Below, piece after piece: positions 1 through 8,702 of a stretch of DNA of 31,793 bases. This DNA is from an uncultured bacterium. GTDB lineage: Bacteria; Bacteroidota; Ignavibacteria; Ignavibacteriales; Melioribacteraceae. Position 1 is the stretch's first letter. Each line of letters starts with the position of its first letter. The DNA lies in NCBI GenBank assembly GCA_937936675.1, contig CALDDL010000103.1:1-31793 (forward strand), in the 5' to 3' direction. A program made the translations under genes and the position numbers. The notes below the pieces were generated by a model that searched no databases, was not told where the DNA came from, and saw nothing but the letters and a program-made list of their open reading frames with translations.

Positions 1-325
1 TTGTATTATAATTAAAAAATAAATTTGTAGTTTGTCCATCAAATACTATCATTTTAAATGTAGTATCAGGATAAAGATTCTTTCTAAGCTTAATTAAATA
101 TTGTTTCGGAGATAGATAAGGCAAAATAGCCGGTGTAGTAACTCCCATATTTTTACCATCTAGAAATATCAATGCGCCCGGAGGAGTAGATTCCACAAAT
201 ATTTTACCCGTAGGTAAATCCTCTGCCACTTCCACTCCTGTAAATACCTCTTTATCTTTGCAGCCATTTACCATTAATATAATGATAACTATTAAACTTA
301 TATATTTTTTAATACCCGAAATCAT
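1..325 (-). CDS. PEGA-domain lipoprotein, partial (C-terminus beyond window)
   Basis: The reading frame is open from the ATG at 325 to the window edge, giving 108 codons with no stop. The N-terminus is a lipoprotein signal: KK near the start, a hydrophobic run, and lipobox VNGC with Cys22. Residues about 38-108 form a PEGA-type domain (TPPGALIFLDGKNMGVTTP), a small beta fold usual in surface lipoproteins. The mature start (CKDKEVFTG) and this domain closely resemble the neighbouring lipoprotein at 345-1814, so the two are tandem paralogues. It lies 19 bases after that gene's stop and is the fourth gene of the TonB/DUF4249 operon. GGTGAAAGA precedes the ATG. Whether a propeller follows, as in the paralogue, cannot be seen. 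Its ligand is unknown. Confidence 0.82.
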   Translation of the reverse strand, partial: MISGIKKYISLIVIIILMVNGCKDKEVFTGVEVAEDLPTGKIFVESTPPGALIFLDGKNMGVTTPAILPYLSPKQYLIKLRKNLYPDTTFKMIVFDGQTTNLFFNYNT

Positions 326-344
326 TCTTTCACCGATTTGAAAA

Positions 345-1814
345 TTATTTAGGAATATTTTTTATTTTCATTGCACCATTCATTGTAACTAACCAGAGAG
401 CGCCTGACTTATCTCTTTTGATTGCTCTTATATCTGCACTTGGTATTTTTGAATTAAATATGTTATATAAAGTAGAATTATTGAATTCATCTAAAATTGC
501 AAATCCCTGTTGTGTAGCAAAATAACCTTTATTATTGTAGAAATAGATATCCTGCCAAACGGTTTCACCAATACCGGAAATTTTTTGCTCTCGCCAAGAA
601 GTTCCATTAAAATATACTAGTCCTCCTCTTAAACCTGCTTTTGTATTTGGAATATATCCTACCCAAATATTCCCTTTTGAATCTGCTTTAATTCGCGAAA
701 CATTATTTCCGATTGCCGTGCTCAATCCGGTAGATGATATAGGATAAGTCTTCCAATTATTTCCATCATAACTTACAACACCAATATTACCAATCCCAAT
801 CCATACTTTATTATCAGGGGCAATAGTTACCGAGGTAACCAAATTAGATTGAAATATCGCCGGTAATGTATTTTGACTGTATTCAAACCATTTTGAGCCA
901 TCGAATCGGAATAAACCGGATAATGTAGCAACCCACATATCCCCTTTTGAATCAAAATCGATTGAACGAACATTAGATTCTAAAATTGCATTGGAATAGT
1001 TTGCCCAAATTCCATTTTGATATTTAACTAATCCTTTATTTGACCCAATCCATACAGCACCGTTTCTATCGGTTTTTATTGCATTGATTGAATTATCTGG
1101 AATAACGGAATTCTCTGAATTAAAGCGGATAAATTTTTTCTTATCAAAAAATGATATCCCGCTCTGCATACTTCCAAACCATATATTACCGGAATTATCT
1201 ACCTCAATTGATTGAAAATAATTATCACCAATCTCCGAATTATAAAACTTATAAGAAACCCATTCGGTAGTATCTTCCAGCGAAAAGTAAGTATCAAATA
1301 TCCTACCGCCAAGAAGAGTTACCGAAGAACTATCTGAACGATGCTCGGGATATGTTACTTTTATTTTGTAAACTCCCGGATATAAACCTGAGAACGAATA
1401 TGGAGTAACTTTATTTGTTAATGAATCATTTATAGAAATCGATGCCCCTTGCGGAGAAGAATTACAATAAATCTTTGCAAAATTATTTACGTTTGCTCGA
1501 TAATTAATAAATAAATTCTTCACTTCCGCATTACCTATATAAGTAAATAATGTAGAATCAAGAAAATATGGATGTTTCAACGTTATCCTATAATTTCCTG
1601 CCGGTAAAAATTTCAATGTGTCCGGAGTACTTATTCCCATATTTTTATTATTAACAAATATCCGAGCATTCGGCGGATCACTTGTAATAATGAGCTTACC
1701 ATAAGACTCGGGATTCTCTACCACGTCATTAATCCCTGTAAAAACTTCTTTATCCTTACACGAAAGTGATATCAAAATTATGCTGAAAATTATTAATATA
1801 TTTTTATTGGACAT
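345..1814 (-). CDS. Lipoprotein with two PEGA domains and a two-component-regulator-type propeller
   Basis: The protein has 489 residues from the chosen ATG at 1814. A longer start at 1838 lacks a ribosome site and would put eight polar residues before the signal peptide. The lipobox is ISLSC with Cys19. Two PEGA domains follow at about residues 36-105 and 108-185 (SDPPNARIF and SSPQGASIS cores). The rest is a run of propeller-type repeats with signature motifs such as GNIWFGS, GAVWIGS, GDMWVAT, NKVWIGI, GNIWVGY and GALWLVT, as in the periplasmic sensors of hybrid two-component proteins. Here no transmembrane or kinase part follows, so it is a stand-alone anchored sensor or binding protein. 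It overlaps the DUF4249 gene by 11 bases, so translation is probably coupled. Ligand unknown. Confidence 0.88.
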   Translation of the reverse strand: MSNKNILIIFSIILISLSCKDKEVFTGINDVVENPESYGKLIITSDPPNARIFVNNKNMGISTPDTLKFLPAGNYRITLKHPYFLDSTLFTYIGNAEVKNLFINYRANVNNFAKIYCNSSPQGASISINDSLTNKVTPYSFSGLYPGVYKIKVTYPEHRSDSSSVTLLGGRIFDTYFSLEDTTEWVSYKFYNSEIGDNYFQSIEVDNSGNIWFGSMQSGISFFDKKKFIRFNSENSVIPDNSINAIKTDRNGAVWIGSNKGLVKYQNGIWANYSNAILESNVRSIDFDSKGDMWVATLSGLFRFDGSKWFEYSQNTLPAIFQSNLVTSVTIAPDNKVWIGIGNIGVVSYDGNNWKTYPISSTGLSTAIGNNVSRIKADSKGNIWVGYIPNTKAGLRGGLVYFNGTSWREQKISGIGETVWQDIYFYNNKGYFATQQGFAILDEFNNSTLYNIFNSKIPSADIRAIKRDKSGALWLVTMNGAMKIKNIPK

Positions 1815-2769
1815 CTGATAATCCCGGTGTGTAACCAAATGAATTTATAAAATCATGCTTCATCCTGAGTACATAATAACTCCGCATATAAACACCAAAT
1901 ATTCCGGTACCATTAAGAACATTAGAAAAATCTGTCTCTGTCAATTTTACCGAATAAGCATCATTATTTCGGGCTGTCGCATTGTAATATGTACTTAAGT
2001 TTTCATCTAAAGAATAGACTTCTACAAATGTACTATAAATTACATACTTGCTTTTTTCCGGATCACCTTCAGAAATCAATTCCATCGCTTTCTTAAATGT
2101 TTTCATATCCACACTATAAGCTAAATCGCTTGATGGCTTTGCATAATTAGGTTTTGACTTACCATTAAATTCTACGTAATTAAGCGGAACAACTGCACTG
2201 AATCGCACCTGCTTGCCATCTACCGGCTTAGTATAATAAATTAACATTCTAGGAATAAATACAGGATTTATTTGACCCGTTTTCCATCTTACTTGAACAT
2301 AATCATTTGTTAAACGAATATTCGTATCGCTATTACTTTTAGAAAATGTTATTGAATAAGGAACTCTAGTCGAAGACGTTAATCTCTTTCCTGTTGGTAA
2401 TAATGCTTCAACTTCAATCTTAGCGCCGGCTTTTGGTTGATAATTATTATTATAATAGAACGAAAATGGAGTCTTATATTTTGAATCGGGTGCTCTACTT
2501 ACCGTCGTATCCTTGAATAATGCAACTTTATCCTCTTCCCAAATTCTTATCTGTACATTTTTTATTGATGGGTCTTGAATATTGCTATATGGTTCATAAT
2601 TATCCACCATATAACTTTGAGTTACATACGCCGTTTGAAATGTAGTATCTCCTCGAATAACGCAGCTGAAGACATATTTATCTTTTAATTCTCCATACGG
2701 ATCAAATGAATCTTCGCAAGAAATTACAATTAAGAATAATATCGGTAATGCTAAAAGTAATTTTTTCAT
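1804..2769 (-). CDS. DUF4249-type lipoprotein partner of the TonB receptor
   Basis: A 321-residue lipoprotein with signal peptide and lipobox VISC (Cys18). The mature start (CEDSFDPYGELKDKYVFSC) and the early beta-rich segments (residues 30-90, with VQIRIWEEDKVALFKDTT) match my recollection of the DUF4249 family, which sits beside TonB-dependent receptors in Bacteroidota and relatives. By family analogy it would be an outer-membrane lipoprotein working with the receptor, perhaps on substrate capture. No biochemical role is established. Its ATG overlaps the receptor stop by four bases (ATGA), and AAGGTGG lies 6-7 bases upstream. It then overlaps the PEGA/propeller gene by 11 bases. The family call rests on context and N-terminal pattern. 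Confidence 0.78.
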   Translation of the reverse strand: MKKLLLALPILFLIVISCEDSFDPYGELKDKYVFSCVIRGDTTFQTAYVTQSYMVDNYEPYSNIQDPSIKNVQIRIWEEDKVALFKDTTVSRAPDSKYKTPFSFYYNNNYQPKAGAKIEVEALLPTGKRLTSSTRVPYSITFSKSNSDTNIRLTNDYVQVRWKTGQINPVFIPRMLIYYTKPVDGKQVRFSAVVPLNYVEFNGKSKPNYAKPSSDLAYSVDMKTFKKAMELISEGDPEKSKYVIYSTFVEVYSLDENLSTYYNATARNNDAYSVKLTETDFSNVLNGTGIFGVYMRSYYVLRMKHDFINSFGYTPGLSDVQ

Positions 2770-4997
2770 AATTCCACCTTGATTGTTGCAGTTGGTAAAA
2801 ACGGAAGCATATTAACAATCTCTCCTGTCTCACGTTTGAAATAGAAAATATTTTTTCTATCATAAACATTTATAGCACTCACATCTATTTCTACATTCAC
2901 AAATCCCAATTTCAATTTTTTTGAGACCGAAAGATCAAGACGATGATAATCAGGCATTCTTCCGATATTCTGAATGCCAAGCATTGCGTAAGGACGGCGA
3001 GGATCGAACATTGTCGGAGGCAGGAATATATCATCAAGATAATATTTATCATAATATCCCACCACTTGAGTATAAGGCAGACCTGAATTATAGATCCAAG
3101 ATGCCGAAGCACTCCATCCCGCTCCAAAATTTAACTCTAATAAGAAATTAAGCGTATGCCTTACATCATATTTAGGATAATACCTTAAACCATCAACTGT
3201 CTTATATGCAAAAGCATTTGTATAAGCAGATGAAAAAGTGGCAAACTGAGAAGACAGACGCAATAAGAATTCTGCTCCATAAGATTCACCTTCGCCTGCA
3301 ATAAAATCAGGATCAGAACTTAATATTTTCTTATCATTAAGCAATGGAAGATCATTTACTTTTTTATAGTAACCTTCTACGCTGAACATCAAGAAATTCC
3401 AAGGAGATAATTCGGCTCCCAGAATGTAATGAGTGGATTTTGAAGGTACTAAATAATCAGGCGAAATAATCCATGGCTCAAAGATATTAATAACTTCGTT
3501 TTCATCCGAAATAGTTGTCATCTCTTGTTGGAAGATACCCCATGCACCTTTTATTTTGAGCCCGGGAAAAACATTAAGTGTAATATTTGCTCGGGGTTCA
3601 AAAGTAGCCGCTTCTTTATTGCCTGATAATGTGGTCATATTTATTCTAGTACCTAAATCGATCCCGACAAAATCGAATTGTAAAAATTTATATTTGGCAT
3701 AAAGACTAATATTTGCCGCAGACTTGCCTAAATCAGTTGTTATTCCTCTCCCATTTTCTATAAATAGATTTGTCTGAATCTGCTGAACATTGAAACCGAT
3801 CCCAATTTCATCCTTATAATCGAACATGTAAGTGAAATCCATATTGATACCAACATCAGTAACTTCATTTTTATTCGCACGTGTATTGCTTAATTTTGGA
3901 ATAACTTCACCCTTAAAATCACTCAAAGAAAATCCGATTTCATAAAATAAAGGACTATCACCCACCTGAAACCATTTGAATCCAAGTACCTTATTAGACC
4001 ACTTAAAATCTTCTACGAACGGATCATCGTTATTAATATTATCTCCGGAGAAAAATCCATTGAATGAGAATTTACTGCCAGGGATAAAATCGGGATTAGC
4101 GTAGTTTGCTTTGAATGAAAAATCATGAAAATCGATCGGAACAGTTTGATCATTTAAGAATTTTTTTAATATGCTGCTCGAATAGCTTTTCCTTCCGGTC
4201 AGTATAAATGATCCATTTGGAATTGGTCCTTCTAAAAGTAATTTACCCGTCAAAAAACTCGATGATGCCTTAGCACCGAATTTATTTTTATTGCCGTCAT
4301 TAGTGGAAATTTTTAATACCGAAGAAAGTCGCCCTCCAAAATTAGCAGCGAATCCACCTTTATAAAATTCAATATTGTTTATCATATCGGGATCGATTAC
4401 AGAAAATAATCCTAAAGCATGGAATGGATTGTAGATAGTGATACCATCAATCAATACAAGATTTTGATTGCTTCCTCCTCCTCTAACGAAATACCGCGCC
4501 GATACGTCCCCTGTGGATTGAACACCGGGGATATATTGCAAAGAACGGAAAACATCAGTTTCCACTCCCTGAGGAAGCGCTTCAATCTGTCTGATCGCCA
4601 TTCTCTGAAGACTTATATCCGTTTCGTTTTTTTCAATTACCTTTTCGCCAATCTTCTCTACTGCCTGCATCTGAATAGTAGAAGGACTTAATGCAATATT
4701 ATATTGAGTTACTTTTCCCTTAGTCAAACGAATCGAAATATCTTTTGTTAAATAACCTACATAGGAGACTCTTAAAGTAAGATTTTTATTCGCCGGTATT
4801 TGAGGTATTAAGAAATATCCCCTTGAATCTGTGGAAGCACCTCTATTGAGCTCTAGAACGATAACGTTCCCAAATGCAAGCGCTTCGCTTGTAGTTGAAT
4901 CTGAAACTACCCCTCTAAGTGTTCCAAGATCTTGTGAATAAGTATTTTCTAAAAAAGAAAAAGATATAACAATAAAAAGGATTATGATTTTCTTCAT
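2766..4997 (-). CDS. TonB-dependent outer-membrane receptor with CarboxypepD_reg-like domain
   Basis: A 743-residue receptor. The order is a signal peptide (about 1-21, ending TYSQ), a carboxypeptidase-regulatory-like beta sandwich at about 24-105 (GTLRGVVSDSTTSEALAFGN), and a plug at about 130-235 containing LQYIPGVQSTGDVSARYFVRGGG, split here as PGVQSTGDVSARYFVRGG, LVLIDGITIYNPFH and NNIEFYKGGFAANFGGRLSS. A 22-strand-type barrel runs to the C-terminus (PTATIKVEL). Such receptors move large or scarce ligands across the outer membrane using TonB/ExbBD energy. It heads the four-gene minus-strand operon. The DUF4249 neighbour suggests a nutrient-uptake pair, but the substrate is not evident. 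The ribosome site is weak (CGGAAAAACGG before ATG). Confidence 0.93.
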   Translation of the reverse strand: MKKIIILFIVISFSFLENTYSQDLGTLRGVVSDSTTSEALAFGNVIVLELNRGASTDSRGYFLIPQIPANKNLTLRVSYVGYLTKDISIRLTKGKVTQYNIALSPSTIQMQAVEKIGEKVIEKNETDISLQRMAIRQIEALPQGVETDVFRSLQYIPGVQSTGDVSARYFVRGGGSNQNLVLIDGITIYNPFHALGLFSVIDPDMINNIEFYKGGFAANFGGRLSSVLKISTNDGNKNKFGAKASSSFLTGKLLLEGPIPNGSFILTGRKSYSSSILKKFLNDQTVPIDFHDFSFKANYANPDFIPGSKFSFNGFFSGDNINNDDPFVEDFKWSNKVLGFKWFQVGDSPLFYEIGFSLSDFKGEVIPKLSNTRANKNEVTDVGINMDFTYMFDYKDEIGIGFNVQQIQTNLFIENGRGITTDLGKSAANISLYAKYKFLQFDFVGIDLGTRINMTTLSGNKEAATFEPRANITLNVFPGLKIKGAWGIFQQEMTTISDENEVINIFEPWIISPDYLVPSKSTHYILGAELSPWNFLMFSVEGYYKKVNDLPLLNDKKILSSDPDFIAGEGESYGAEFLLRLSSQFATFSSAYTNAFAYKTVDGLRYYPKYDVRHTLNFLLELNFGAGWSASASWIYNSGLPYTQVVGYYDKYYLDDIFLPPTMFDPRRPYAMLGIQNIGRMPDYHRLDLSVSKKLKLGFVNVEIDVSAINVYDRKNIFYFKRETGEIVNMLPFLPTATIKVEL

Positions 4998-5142
4998 CCG
5001 TTTTTCCGATTATTAAATAAAGTAATTAACTAAATTTCCGAAATACAAAATAAACATTGCTATTTAAAAAGCAGTACATTTTTTTTGGTATTGATTTTAG
5101 TTTATTTTTGTTTATGTGTTTAAATTCTACCTGGGAGAAATA
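4998..5142. promoter_or_regulatory. Divergent promoter region between two TonB-receptor operons
   Basis: These 145 bases separate the two divergent operons, so both promoters must lie here. On the plus strand TATTTTTG (5103-5110) fits the Bacteroidota -7 consensus TAnnTTTG. TTTG at 5084-5087 sits only 15 bases upstream, short of the usual 19 or so, which weakens the call. On the minus strand only near-matches occur around 5050. GGGAG at 5133-5137 is the ribosome site for the plus-strand lipoprotein. I see no clear Zur or Fur palindrome. Confidence 0.4.
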
Positions 5143-5607
5143 ATGATTAACAATAAGATTAAACTCTTATTAAGCTATATATTTATATTAATTTTATTTT
5201 TTGGATGTAAAAAAGGTGATAATCCGGTAATTCCCCAAGAGGATCATTTCCAAGCAATAGGAATGGCAATATTTGATGCTACCGGTGCACTTAAAATTAA
5301 AATTCTTAGAGGAGTTACCTCAGATACTCTAAGAGCGGAAGTCGGCAAAAGAAGCGACCACTATTCCATACAATTCTATAACAGTGAAGAAAAATTAATT
5401 CCTCCTCCAACTAATAAAGAAGTAAAACTCGATTGGAATATTAATGATAAATCCGTTGTTGGCGTTTGGCAGCATCCCGGCGAAGAAGGCGGATATGAGT
5501 TTCATCTCGATGGAATTAAAAAAGGTAAGACTACTATCGAATTTTATATAGTTCATGAAGGACATAACGATTACCGAACCGGACTAATTCCGCTCGAGGT
5601 GAAGTAA
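5143..5607 (+). CDS. Histidine-containing lipoprotein, probable metal-binding partner of the ZnuD-like receptor
   Basis: A 154-residue lipoprotein with lipobox FFGC (Cys22). I chose the ATG at 5143 because GGGAG lies five bases upstream; an in-frame GTG at 5116 has no such site. The mature part is small and beta-rich with six histidines (His35, 73, 111, 121, 138, 141) and acidic residues near them. It ends in HEGHNDYRTGLIPLEV. A C-terminal histidine pair followed by a short strand is what I recall from small lipoproteins encoded beside ZnuD-type receptors. The receptor starts five bases after its stop. Inference: it binds zinc or a similar metal at the outer membrane and passes it to the receptor. 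No enzyme motif is seen. Confidence 0.75.
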   Translation: MINNKIKLLLSYIFILILFFGCKKGDNPVIPQEDHFQAIGMAIFDATGALKIKILRGVTSDTLRAEVGKRSDHYSIQFYNSEEKLIPPPTNKEVKLDWNINDKSVVGVWQHPGEEGGYEFHLDGIKKGKTTIEFYIVHEGHNDYRTGLIPLEVK

Positions 5608-5612
5608 CTATA

Positions 5613-7823
5613 ATGAAGATTAATCATTTTGTGAAATTCTTTTTCCTATTTATAATTTTTTCCGCATCATTATATTCACGTCCGGTTAAAGGTGTATTGA
5701 TTGATATCGAAACAAATAAACCGGTGGCAAATGCCGCCGTTCAAATTATTGGAATGAATCGATTTACAACTTCCGATTCCTCTGGTGTATTTAATTTTGG
5801 CGAATTGAACTTGGATGTATATACAATAAAAGTATCCCACGTTGCTTATAAAGAATTTATGGAGATCATTGATTCCAAAAAAATCAGTAGCAAGCAAAAT
5901 CTAATTCTCTACTTAATTCCGAAAGTAATAGAGATTTCCACCGTAGTTATTTCTGATAGAAAATCTACTTCCCTTTTCGAAGATATGAATGAATTGACCG
6001 GTGTACTTAAAGGAAAAACGCTTCAAAAAGATCTAAGTCAAAACTTAGCATCAACATTAAAGAATGAAACCGGTTTAGCAGTGCGTTCAATGGGACCTGC
6101 TCCTGCTCGTCCCGTTATCAGAGGTCTCGGTGGAGATAGAGTTTTTATTAGTGAAGATGGAGTAAAGACAATCGACCTCTCGGCTACTTCTCCCGATCAT
6201 GCCGTTACAATTGAACCATTCAGCTCCGAACGAATCGAAGTTATCCGCGGTCCTAAAGTACTTTCAAAAAGCTCTAATTCATTCGGCGGTATTGTAAATA
6301 TTATCAAAAATGAGATACCCGATAAGATTCATGATTCTTTTTATGGTACATCGGGATTTTATATTGAATCGGCTAATAAAGGAAAATTAGGGGATCTATC
6401 TGCCGAAATTCCATTATCTCCTGTTGCAGTAAAACTTAACTTTTCAAAACGGAAGACTTCCGATCTCTTCACACCAATTGGAACATTAAACAACTCCTCT
6501 TCGGAAAACCTTAATTTCAGCGGCGGAGCAAATTATTTCTTCGGTGGAAGTTCATTCGGTGCTTCGTTTAATAATTATGAATTGGACTATGGCGTTCCGG
6601 GCGGATTTGTAGGAGCGCATCCTAATGGAGTCGATATATCAATGTTTCGGAGGCAGCTTAATACTCGTCTGAATTATATTTTACCTAACTGTTCATTCGA
6701 TAAATTTGATTTAGGATTTACAGGTACAGTTTACCGTCATCAGGAATTTGAAAGCTCGGGCAAAATCGGCTCTGAATTTAGAATTGAAAACTATTCAGGA
6801 TATCTTGAGTTTCACAATAATGAGATAAAACCTTTCAGCGAAGGTATCATTGGAGTATCATCCGATTATAGAAAATTTACTGCAGGCGGATATGTGTTTA
6901 CGTCTCCTACTAATTCCCTCAATATTGCAGGATATATATTTCAAGAGATACATATTAGTGAAAAGCTACATTTAGAATCTTCTCTCCGTTTTAGCTATGA
7001 TAATATTAGTCCATTAAGAAAGAAACAAAATTCGGCAATCGGAGCAATTAAAGAATTGGATTTCTATAATTTATCCGCATCGTTTTCGGGATTGATTGAA
7101 ATTTCACCTAAAGTTTTTATTGGGGCAAACATTAGTAAAACTTCACGTACTCCCACAATCGAAGAACTATTCTCCGAAGGACCTCATCTGGCAGCTTATT
7201 CTTATGAAATTGGCAATCCAAATCTGAAATCAGAATCAGGTTATGGCGGAGAGTTTTTTGCTTATCATAAGTTCGGTTCGCTCTTCTTTCACTTAAGTTT
7301 TTATGGAAATTATTTTACTAATTATATAATTCCTCGTAATAGCGGTGAGATTAATTACGCCACTTTCCTCCCTATTTATGTTACCTCGGGAGTGGAAGCG
7401 AAACTTTATGGAAGCGAACTGCAAGCAGAATTATATATCACAGAACAATTAAAATTCACTGCTTCGGGAAGTTATACAATTGGTGAATTGGAAAACGGTT
7501 CACCCCTGCCACAAATCCCGCCTTTGAAGGGATTGATTGAATTATCTTATGCTAGCGATCAACTTATTACCGGAATAAGTATTGAGCTTGCAAATAGCCA
7601 AAAGAAATTGGATCAGTTTGAGGAATACACTGCCGGATATGCAGTAGCAAATGCTTTCGTTCAATATAGCTTTGAATCGGGCGAAACGATTCATAATATG
7701 AGTTTGACAGTGGATAATATATTAAATAAAGAATATCGCAATCATTTATCGAGAGTAAAATCAATCATGCCCGAAGCAGGAAGGAATTTTAGACTTACTT
7801 ATAAATTGTATTTCCATATATAG
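5613..7823 (+). CDS. ZnuD-like TonB-dependent receptor (probable zinc/metal uptake)
   Basis: A 736-residue outer-membrane receptor with a signal peptide (about 1-22), a carboxypeptidase-regulatory-like domain at about 25-105, a plug at about 125-240 and a barrel to the end (FRLTYKLYFHI). The plug carries RPVIRGLGGDRVFISEDGV, then TSPDHAVTIEP (SPDHA at 193-197), then ERIEVIRGP (206-213). The SPDHA motif after the 'RG..G.R' motif is also found in ZnuD, the zinc and heme receptor of Neisseria, and this is the main basis for the specificity call. A late motif, NPNLKSESGYGGE, is typical of TonB barrels. It follows the histidine lipoprotein by five bases. The metal could be zinc, but nickel or another cannot be excluded. 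Confidence 0.88.
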   Translation: MKINHFVKFFFLFIIFSASLYSRPVKGVLIDIETNKPVANAAVQIIGMNRFTTSDSSGVFNFGELNLDVYTIKVSHVAYKEFMEIIDSKKISSKQNLILYLIPKVIEISTVVISDRKSTSLFEDMNELTGVLKGKTLQKDLSQNLASTLKNETGLAVRSMGPAPARPVIRGLGGDRVFISEDGVKTIDLSATSPDHAVTIEPFSSERIEVIRGPKVLSKSSNSFGGIVNIIKNEIPDKIHDSFYGTSGFYIESANKGKLGDLSAEIPLSPVAVKLNFSKRKTSDLFTPIGTLNNSSSENLNFSGGANYFFGGSSFGASFNNYELDYGVPGGFVGAHPNGVDISMFRRQLNTRLNYILPNCSFDKFDLGFTGTVYRHQEFESSGKIGSEFRIENYSGYLEFHNNEIKPFSEGIIGVSSDYRKFTAGGYVFTSPTNSLNIAGYIFQEIHISEKLHLESSLRFSYDNISPLRKKQNSAIGAIKELDFYNLSASFSGLIEISPKVFIGANISKTSRTPTIEELFSEGPHLAAYSYEIGNPNLKSESGYGGEFFAYHKFGSLFFHLSFYGNYFTNYIIPRNSGEINYATFLPIYVTSGVEAKLYGSELQAELYITEQLKFTASGSYTIGELENGSPLPQIPPLKGLIELSYASDQLITGISIELANSQKKLDQFEEYTAGYAVANAFVQYSFESGETIHNMSLTVDNILNKEYRNHLSRVKSIMPEAGRNFRLTYKLYFHI

Positions 7824-7925
7824 ATATATTTATTTCCTTTGTTGATTGAGAAAGATTGTTGCTTATTAAGAGAAGAATTTCGTAATTTAGGATTCTTAAA
7901 AAGAATAATACAGCTAAGTACGCAT

Positions 7926-8014
7926 GGAGAGATGGGTGAGTGGCTGAAACCAACGGTTTGCTAAACCGTCGTAGGGGTTATACTCTACCGCGAGTTCGAA
8001 TCTCGCTCTCTCCG
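7926..8014 (+). tRNA. tRNA-Ser (anticodon GCU)
   Basis: A class II tRNA of 89 bases. The acceptor stem GGAGAGA (7926-7932) pairs with TCTCTCC (8007-8013), with discriminator G at 8014. The anticodon stem ACGGT/ACCGT encloses loop TTGCTAA, with anticodon GCT at 7960-7962, reading AGU and AGC. A long variable arm (about GTAG...CTAC) and the T arm GCGAG-TTCGAAT-CTCGC confirm serine. CCA is not encoded (GCAAAT follows). A terminator lies 11 bases downstream. Confidence 0.97.
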
Positions 8015-8020
8015 CAAATA

Positions 8021-8057
8021 AAAAAGCCCAAGACTCTCAAATCTTGGGCTTTTTTTA
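8021..8057 (+). terminator. Rho-independent terminator of tRNA-Ser
   Basis: GCCCAAGA (8026-8033) pairs perfectly with TCTTGGGC (8042-8049) around an eight-base loop. It is followed by a run of Ts (8050-8056) and preceded by As, so it may work on both strands. Confidence 0.93.
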
Positions 8058-8118
8058 TAATCTTCATTTTTATATTTCACATCTCTAACTCGCCAAAATG
8101 CTTATACGCATAACAGTA

Positions 8119-8307
8119 TTAAAATTTTTCGATTTCTTCAAACAATGTTTTTAATCCATCTGGCAATGTTTTTCTTACTACCCAAGCGAGAAACTCAAGT
8201 GAATGATCGTATTCGGGAAATATAAATACATGAATATTCTTCTTATTAATTTCTTGAACTTTTTTTTGTATTCCATATCCATTCATTGTCATCCTTTTCA
8301 ATTGCAT
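8119..8307 (-). pseudogene. Possible remnant of an alpha/beta-hydrolase-like gene (C-terminal piece)
   Basis: A 62-codon frame without a good ribosome site. Its segment NIHVFIFPEYDHSLEFL resembles the last strand and catalytic-His turn of dienelactone-hydrolase-like alpha/beta hydrolases (the 'FPxxDHSL' pattern), and it ends with an amphipathic helix (LKTLFEEIEKF) as those enzymes do. Just upstream (about 8308-8360, minus strand) another frame reads IDFGILLEPYLQQVLNAIEK with no start codon and closes soon after. This looks like coding sequence broken by a frameshift and truncation. The resemblance is from pattern memory only. It could instead be a short orphan gene or chance. Confidence 0.3.
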
Positions 8308-8474
8308 TTAATACCTGTTGTAAATATGGTTCAAGGAGTATTCCAAAATCTATTAATATTTTTTATTGTAAATATTAAATTTAATCATTAGATTCAATCA
8401 TTAATCTTAATATAATTCGGTTATAGAGTCATATTCTTCGAGGTTCGGATTATATGAATTTACTTGGAGAGAAA

Positions 8475-8702
8475 ATGAAACAAGAATTTGAAGTAACTAA
8501 CAATATTGATCCCGAAAGCTTACCTGAATCTTTATTATTTGGCAGCTCGAGAGTTATTCGGGAATTAATATATTCAACCTGTGAAACAGCTATGAATAGA
8601 TCTGCGAGTTTTCAAACATATCCTAAAGAAGAATTAGATTTAATTTATTATAAGACAATAACGGAAATAGTCAAAAAAGCTGAACCGAAAGAATTACCGT
8701 AA
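8475..8702 (+). CDS. Small hypothetical protein (75 aa)
   Basis: I do not recognise this protein. The ATG at 8475 is preceded by GGAG (8466-8469) with five-base spacing, which beats the in-frame ATG at 8454. It is soluble, has no signal or membrane segment, and is mostly helical by composition. It begins with an acidic stretch (EFEVTNNIDPESLPESL) and ends in KKAEPKELP. The single gene is flanked by non-coding sequence on both sides. The ribosome site and protein-like composition favour a real gene, but without homologues this is moderate at best. Confidence 0.5.
   Translation: MKQEFEVTNNIDPESLPESLLFGSSRVIRELIYSTCETAMNRSASFQTYPKEELDLIYYKTITEIVKKAEPKELP

Noticed and set aside
7926..8014. tRNA-Ser as an attachment site of an integrated element
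   Set aside because: No integrase gene is present, and I found no second copy of the tRNA 3' end in the window by eye.
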